Below, piece after piece: positions 52,178-54,592 of a stretch of DNA of 54,592 nt. How positions within the stretch are numbered: the stretch's first letter is position 1; each line of letters opens with the position of its first letter. The position numbers and the translations under genes were made by a program. The notes under the pieces are model-generated. The model did not search any database. It was not told the DNA's origin and saw only the letters and a list, made by a program, of their open reading frames with translations. The stretch lies in NCBI GenBank assembly GCA_023419535.1, contig JAEZXX010000043.1, positions 1 through 54,592 of the forward strand, in the 5' to 3' direction. Source of the DNA: Pseudomonadota bacterium. GTDB taxonomy: Bacteria; Pseudomonadota; Alphaproteobacteria; Rhizobiales; Rhizobiaceae.

Positions 52178-52891
52178 ATGGGCAACATGGCCTCGGGCAA
52201 CACCATCGCAGCGGTCGCCGCGTTGATCGGGGACACGGCCCGCGCCAACATCCTGGCGGCACTGATGGGCGGGCAGGCCCTCACCGCCGGCGAACTCGCG
52301 CGCCATGCGGGCGTGACGGCGCAGACGACCAGCGGTCATCTCGCCAAACTGGCGGACGCCGAGCTCATCGCCTTGGACAAGCAGGGACGCCATCGATACT
52401 ACCGGCTGGCGACACCGGACGTGGCCCATGCGATCCATGCGCTCATGGCCGTCGCGGCGAGCGGTCCGAAGCGTCATCACCCGATCGGTCCGCGCGACGA
52501 AGCCTTACGCAATGCGCGCACCTGCTACGATCATCTGGCGGGCAAGCTGGCGCTCGCGCTGGCCGACGCCCTCTGCGAACGAGGTCATCTGACGCTGGCG
52601 GACGGCGCGGGTTTGATCAGCCTCGAAGGAGAACGCTTCTTCAAGGAGTTTGGAATCGATCTGGCCGCACTCGAAAGCAGGTCGAAACGGCCCTTGTGCC
52701 GCACCTGTCTCGACTGGAGCGAGCGGCGCCCCCACATCGCCGGCAAGCTGGGAGCCGCGCTTCTGGCTCGACTGCTCGAACTGAAATGGATCGAGCGCGC
52801 TCGCGACAGCCGGGCGCTGCGGGTCACGGTGGCCGGAGAACTCGGCTTGGCGTCGGTGTTCGGATATCGGCTTCCGCACGGCCGGCGATAG
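52178..52891 (+). CDS. ArsR-type winged-helix transcriptional regulator
   Basis: This 237-residue protein has an N-terminal ArsR-like winged helix with IGDTARANILAALMGGQALTAGELARHAGVTAQTTSGHLAKL (given here as two adjoining parts) and a wing near HRYYRLATP. A long C-terminal region of about 140 residues contains PLCRTCLDWSERRPHIAGKLG with a CxxC pair that could sense metal or thiol state. ATG 52178 was preferred over upstream in-frame ATGs for its ribosome binding site and fit to the family. It probably regulates the divergent NIPSNAP-ABM genes. The sensed ligand is unknown. Confidence 0.88.
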   Translation: MGNMASGNTIAAVAALIGDTARANILAALMGGQALTAGELARHAGVTAQTTSGHLAKLADAELIALDKQGRHRYYRLATPDVAHAIHALMAVAASGPKRHHPIGPRDEALRNARTCYDHLAGKLALALADALCERGHLTLADGAGLISLEGERFFKEFGIDLAALESRSKRPLCRTCLDWSERRPHIAGKLGAALLARLLELKWIERARDSRALRVTVAGELGLASVFGYRLPHGRR

Positions 52892-53056
52892 TTGCCGGGG
52901 CGTGTGTTCCGCCCGGTCTGGCCGACGGAGCGCCTGCAGAGAGCGGTCCCGGGTCGTCATCGGCCGGCTCGATCGACCGATCTGGCAAGCTGGTTCCGGG
53001 GGAGCCCGCGATGCGCTAGAAGCGCCCTATCAGACTCAACCGGTGCCCCGCCTTCC

Positions 53057-53623
53057 ATGCCCCCCAAGCTTCCCATCGACGATCCCGTCCTCATCGCCAC
53101 GATCGGCGGCGCGCACGGCATCCGGGGCGAGGTGCGGGTGAAGAGCTTCACCGAAGATCCCGAGGACGTCGGCGCCTACGGGCCGCTCTTCGACGCGCGC
53201 GGCAACCGCTACACGGTGAAGTCCGCCCGCGCGCAGAAAACCGTCGTCGTCGTGCGCTTCGCCGAGATCGGCGACCGCAACGCCGCGGAAGCGCTGAACG
53301 GCACCGAGCTCTTCGTGCCGCGCGACAGCCTTCCCGCCGAGGGCGAGGACGAGTTCTACCAGGCCGATCTCGTCGGTCTCGTCGCCCGGACGGCGGACGG
53401 CGAGGTGATCGGCGAGGTCGTCGCCTTCCACGATTTCGGCGCGGGCGACATCCTGGAGATTGCACCGGACGGCGGACGATCGGTGATGATCCCCTTCACG
53501 CAGGAGGCGGTGCCGGAGATCGACCTCGATCTGGGCCACATCGTCGTCGAGCCGGTCGCCGCCGGTCTGAAGGACGCGGTCGAGGTCCGCGAGGGCGACA
53601 TCGAGGAGGAGCACAAGCCATGA
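53057..53623 (+). CDS. rimM: Ribosome maturation factor RimM
   Basis: RimM assists 30S maturation, in particular the 16S 3' domain with S19. The 188-residue protein has the N-terminal RimM domain LIATIGGAHGIRGEVRVKSFTEDPED and the C-terminal PRC-barrel part containing EFYQADLVGLVARTADGEVIGEV and VMIPFTQEAVPEIDL. An in-frame GTG upstream is open, but the ATG at 53057 matches the family start. A GCTAGA box at 53015-53020 is a possible -10. It overlaps a small ABM gene and trmD follows. Confidence 0.95.
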   Translation: MPPKLPIDDPVLIATIGGAHGIRGEVRVKSFTEDPEDVGAYGPLFDARGNRYTVKSARAQKTVVVVRFAEIGDRNAAEALNGTELFVPRDSLPAEGEDEFYQADLVGLVARTADGEVIGEVVAFHDFGAGDILEIAPDGGRSVMIPFTQEAVPEIDLDLGHIVVEPVAAGLKDAVEVREGDIEEEHKP

Positions 53624-53922
53624 TCATCGTCTCGGGAACGCTGACGCTGCGGCCGGAATCGGTCGCCGCCTTGCGTGAGATCGCTCAAACCACGCTGCGC
53701 GAGACGCGGCGGGAGAAGGGCTGCATCGTCTACTCCTTCGCCGAAGACCTCCTGGAGCCGGGCCTGATCCGGATCTACGAGGAGTGGGAGACGATGGCGG
53801 ACCTCGACGCCCACGGCCGCACGACGCACATCGAGGCGTGGCGCAAGGCGGTGGGCGCTGAGGGCCCGCTCGGCCGCGAGCTGAAGACCGTCGAGGCGGG
53901 CGCGACGGCGCCGCTCGACTGA
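53620..53922 (+). CDS. Small ABM-domain protein (YgiN-like)
   Basis: This 100-residue protein is a single ABM domain resembling YgiN quinol monooxygenase: MIIVSGTLTLRPESVAALREIA, REKGCIVYSFAEDLLEPGLIRIYEEWET and THIEAWRKAV. Its ATG overlaps the rimM stop (ATGA), so translation is likely coupled. TrmD starts 12 bases after its stop. An ABM gene at this position between rimM and trmD is not part of the usual ribosomal block. Its substrate is unknown. Confidence 0.82.
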   Translation: MIIVSGTLTLRPESVAALREIAQTTLRETRREKGCIVYSFAEDLLEPGLIRIYEEWETMADLDAHGRTTHIEAWRKAVGAEGPLGRELKTVEAGATAPLD

Positions 53923-53933
53923 CGCTGTCGCCG

Positions 53934-54592
53934 ATGTTCCGCGCTTCCGTTCTCACGCTCTATCCGGAGATGTTTCCCGGCCCCTTGGGCGTCTCGCTCG
54001 CGGGCCGCGCGCTGGAGCGCGGCGACTGGGCGCTGGAGACGACATTCATCCGCGAGTTCGGCGAGGGTCGGCACCGCACGGTGGACGACACGCCCTCCGG
54101 CGGCTCGCCGGGCATGGTGATGCGCGCCGACGTTCTGGCGCGCGCGATCGACGCGGCCTCGCCCGAGGGCGATCCGCGCCCGCGCCTCCTGATGAGCCCG
54201 CGCGGCCGCCCGCTCGGCCAGCGCTTCGTGCGCGAGCTCGCAGAAGGCCCCGGCGCGGTGATCGTCTGCGGGCGCTTCGAGGGCGTCGACGAGCGGGTGA
54301 TCGAGGCGCGGGGCCTGACCGAGGTCTCGATCGGGGACTACATCCTGTCCGGCGGCGAGATGGCGGCCCTCGTCCTTCTCGACGCGGCCGTGCGGCTCCT
54401 GCCGGGCGTCATGGGCAACGCGCTGTCGGGCGAGACCGAGAGCTTCGAGGGCGGGCTGCTCGAGCACCCGCACTACACCCGGCCGGCGGTCTTCGAGGGG
54501 CGCGAGATTCCGCCCGTCCTCTCCTCCGGCGATCACGGGGCCGTGGGGGGGGGGCGGGGGGGCCCCGCGCCGGCGGGCCCCCCCCCCGCGCC
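53934..54592 (+). CDS. trmD: tRNA (guanine(37)-N1)-methyltransferase TrmD (partial)
   Basis: TrmD methylates G37 of tRNAs to prevent frameshifting. The first ~205 residues are well conserved: FRASVLTLYPEMFPGPLG, GRHRTVDDTPSGGSPGMVM, VIVCGRFEGVDERVIE and the SAM-knot segment SIGDYILSGGEMAALVL. The gene has no stop codon within the window and the last ~49 bases depart abruptly from the family (expected continuation after SSGDHGA is lost). The sequence is therefore partial and the end probably unreliable. The usual GGGPGM is GGSPGM here. Confidence 0.93.
   Translation, partial: MFRASVLTLYPEMFPGPLGVSLAGRALERGDWALETTFIREFGEGRHRTVDDTPSGGSPGMVMRADVLARAIDAASPEGDPRPRLLMSPRGRPLGQRFVRELAEGPGAVIVCGRFEGVDERVIEARGLTEVSIGDYILSGGEMAALVLLDAAVRLLPGVMGNALSGETESFEGGLLEHPHYTRPAVFEGREIPPVLSSGDHGAVGGGRGGPAPAGPPPA
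54544..54592. other. Low-quality sequence at the window end
   Basis: The last bases are almost only G then C in long runs (ten consecutive G at 54545-54554, then a G-rich and C-rich mirror-like stretch). They interrupt the trmD homology and look like base-calling or assembly artefact, not biology. Confidence 0.75.

Overview
The window is high-GC DNA (I estimate close to 70 percent G+C) from an alphaproteobacterium, most probably a member of Hyphomicrobiales (Rhizobiales). The evidence is the aerobic cobalamin pathway genes cobL/cobE/cobB/cobC, the opgG-opgH pair, the atpH-A-G-D-C order, the rhizobial blocks dapF-mtaB-ftsY and ffh-rpsP-rimM-trmD, ExoD, DUF1236 and RIME-like intergenic palindromes. 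Genus cannot be fixed from the sequence; a group near Aurantimonadaceae is only a guess. It is chromosomal housekeeping DNA, with no prophage, insertion sequence, CRISPR array, rRNA or tRNA visible.

Layout. 1-4.8 kb: a MarR regulator, then opgG, a 90-codon unknown gene and opgH (osmoregulated periplasmic glucans), then a small membrane protein. 5-14.3 kb: late cobalamin genes, with cobT against cobS, then the tightly overlapping minus-strand operon cobL-cobE-cobB-cobC-cobD, and divergent from it a TSUP permease overlapping cobQ. 14.3-18 kb: cytochrome b561, cupin, GAF-GGDEF cyclase, ExoD and a GNAT acetyltransferase. 18-23.2 kb: succinate dehydrogenase sdhC-D-A-B, with an App1/DUF2183 gene between sdhA and sdhB. 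23.3-30.3 kb: exported MsrA, DUF302, Dps, transaldolase-like aldolase, an SDR without the usual catalytic residues, PriA, a MazEF pair and a DUF4345-like protein. 30.4-35.7 kb: F1 ATP synthase operon with a small YHS-like cysteine protein between atpD and atpC. 35.8-45.9 kb: Nudix, DUF533, YciB, LldD, FtsY, MtaB, DapF, an Old Yellow Enzyme and an EEP-family protein. 46.2-54.6 kb: Ffh, S16, GNAT, a double-PAS GGDEF cyclase, DUF1236, an ABM-NIPSNAP pair divergent from an ArsR-type regulator, RimM, a small ABM protein and TrmD, cut by the window end.

How the genes work together. Succinate dehydrogenase feeds quinol to the respiratory chain and ATP synthase uses the resulting gradient. The cob genes cover precorrin-6 methylation/decarboxylation, a,c-amidation, cobyric acid formation, aminopropanol attachment and nucleotide-loop assembly. 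FtsY and Ffh are the protein parts of co-translational membrane targeting; rpsP, rimM and trmD serve ribosome assembly and tRNA modification.

Points most worth a second look: ftsY is split over two frames at a run of nine A residues (slippage, frameshifting or a base-call error); the YHS-like gene inside the atp operon; the App1 gene inside sdhCDAB; the permease coupled to cobQ; a perfect hairpin that contains the msrA ribosome binding site; and small genes translationally coupled to opgG and rimM. The last ~50 bases of the window look like a sequence artefact.
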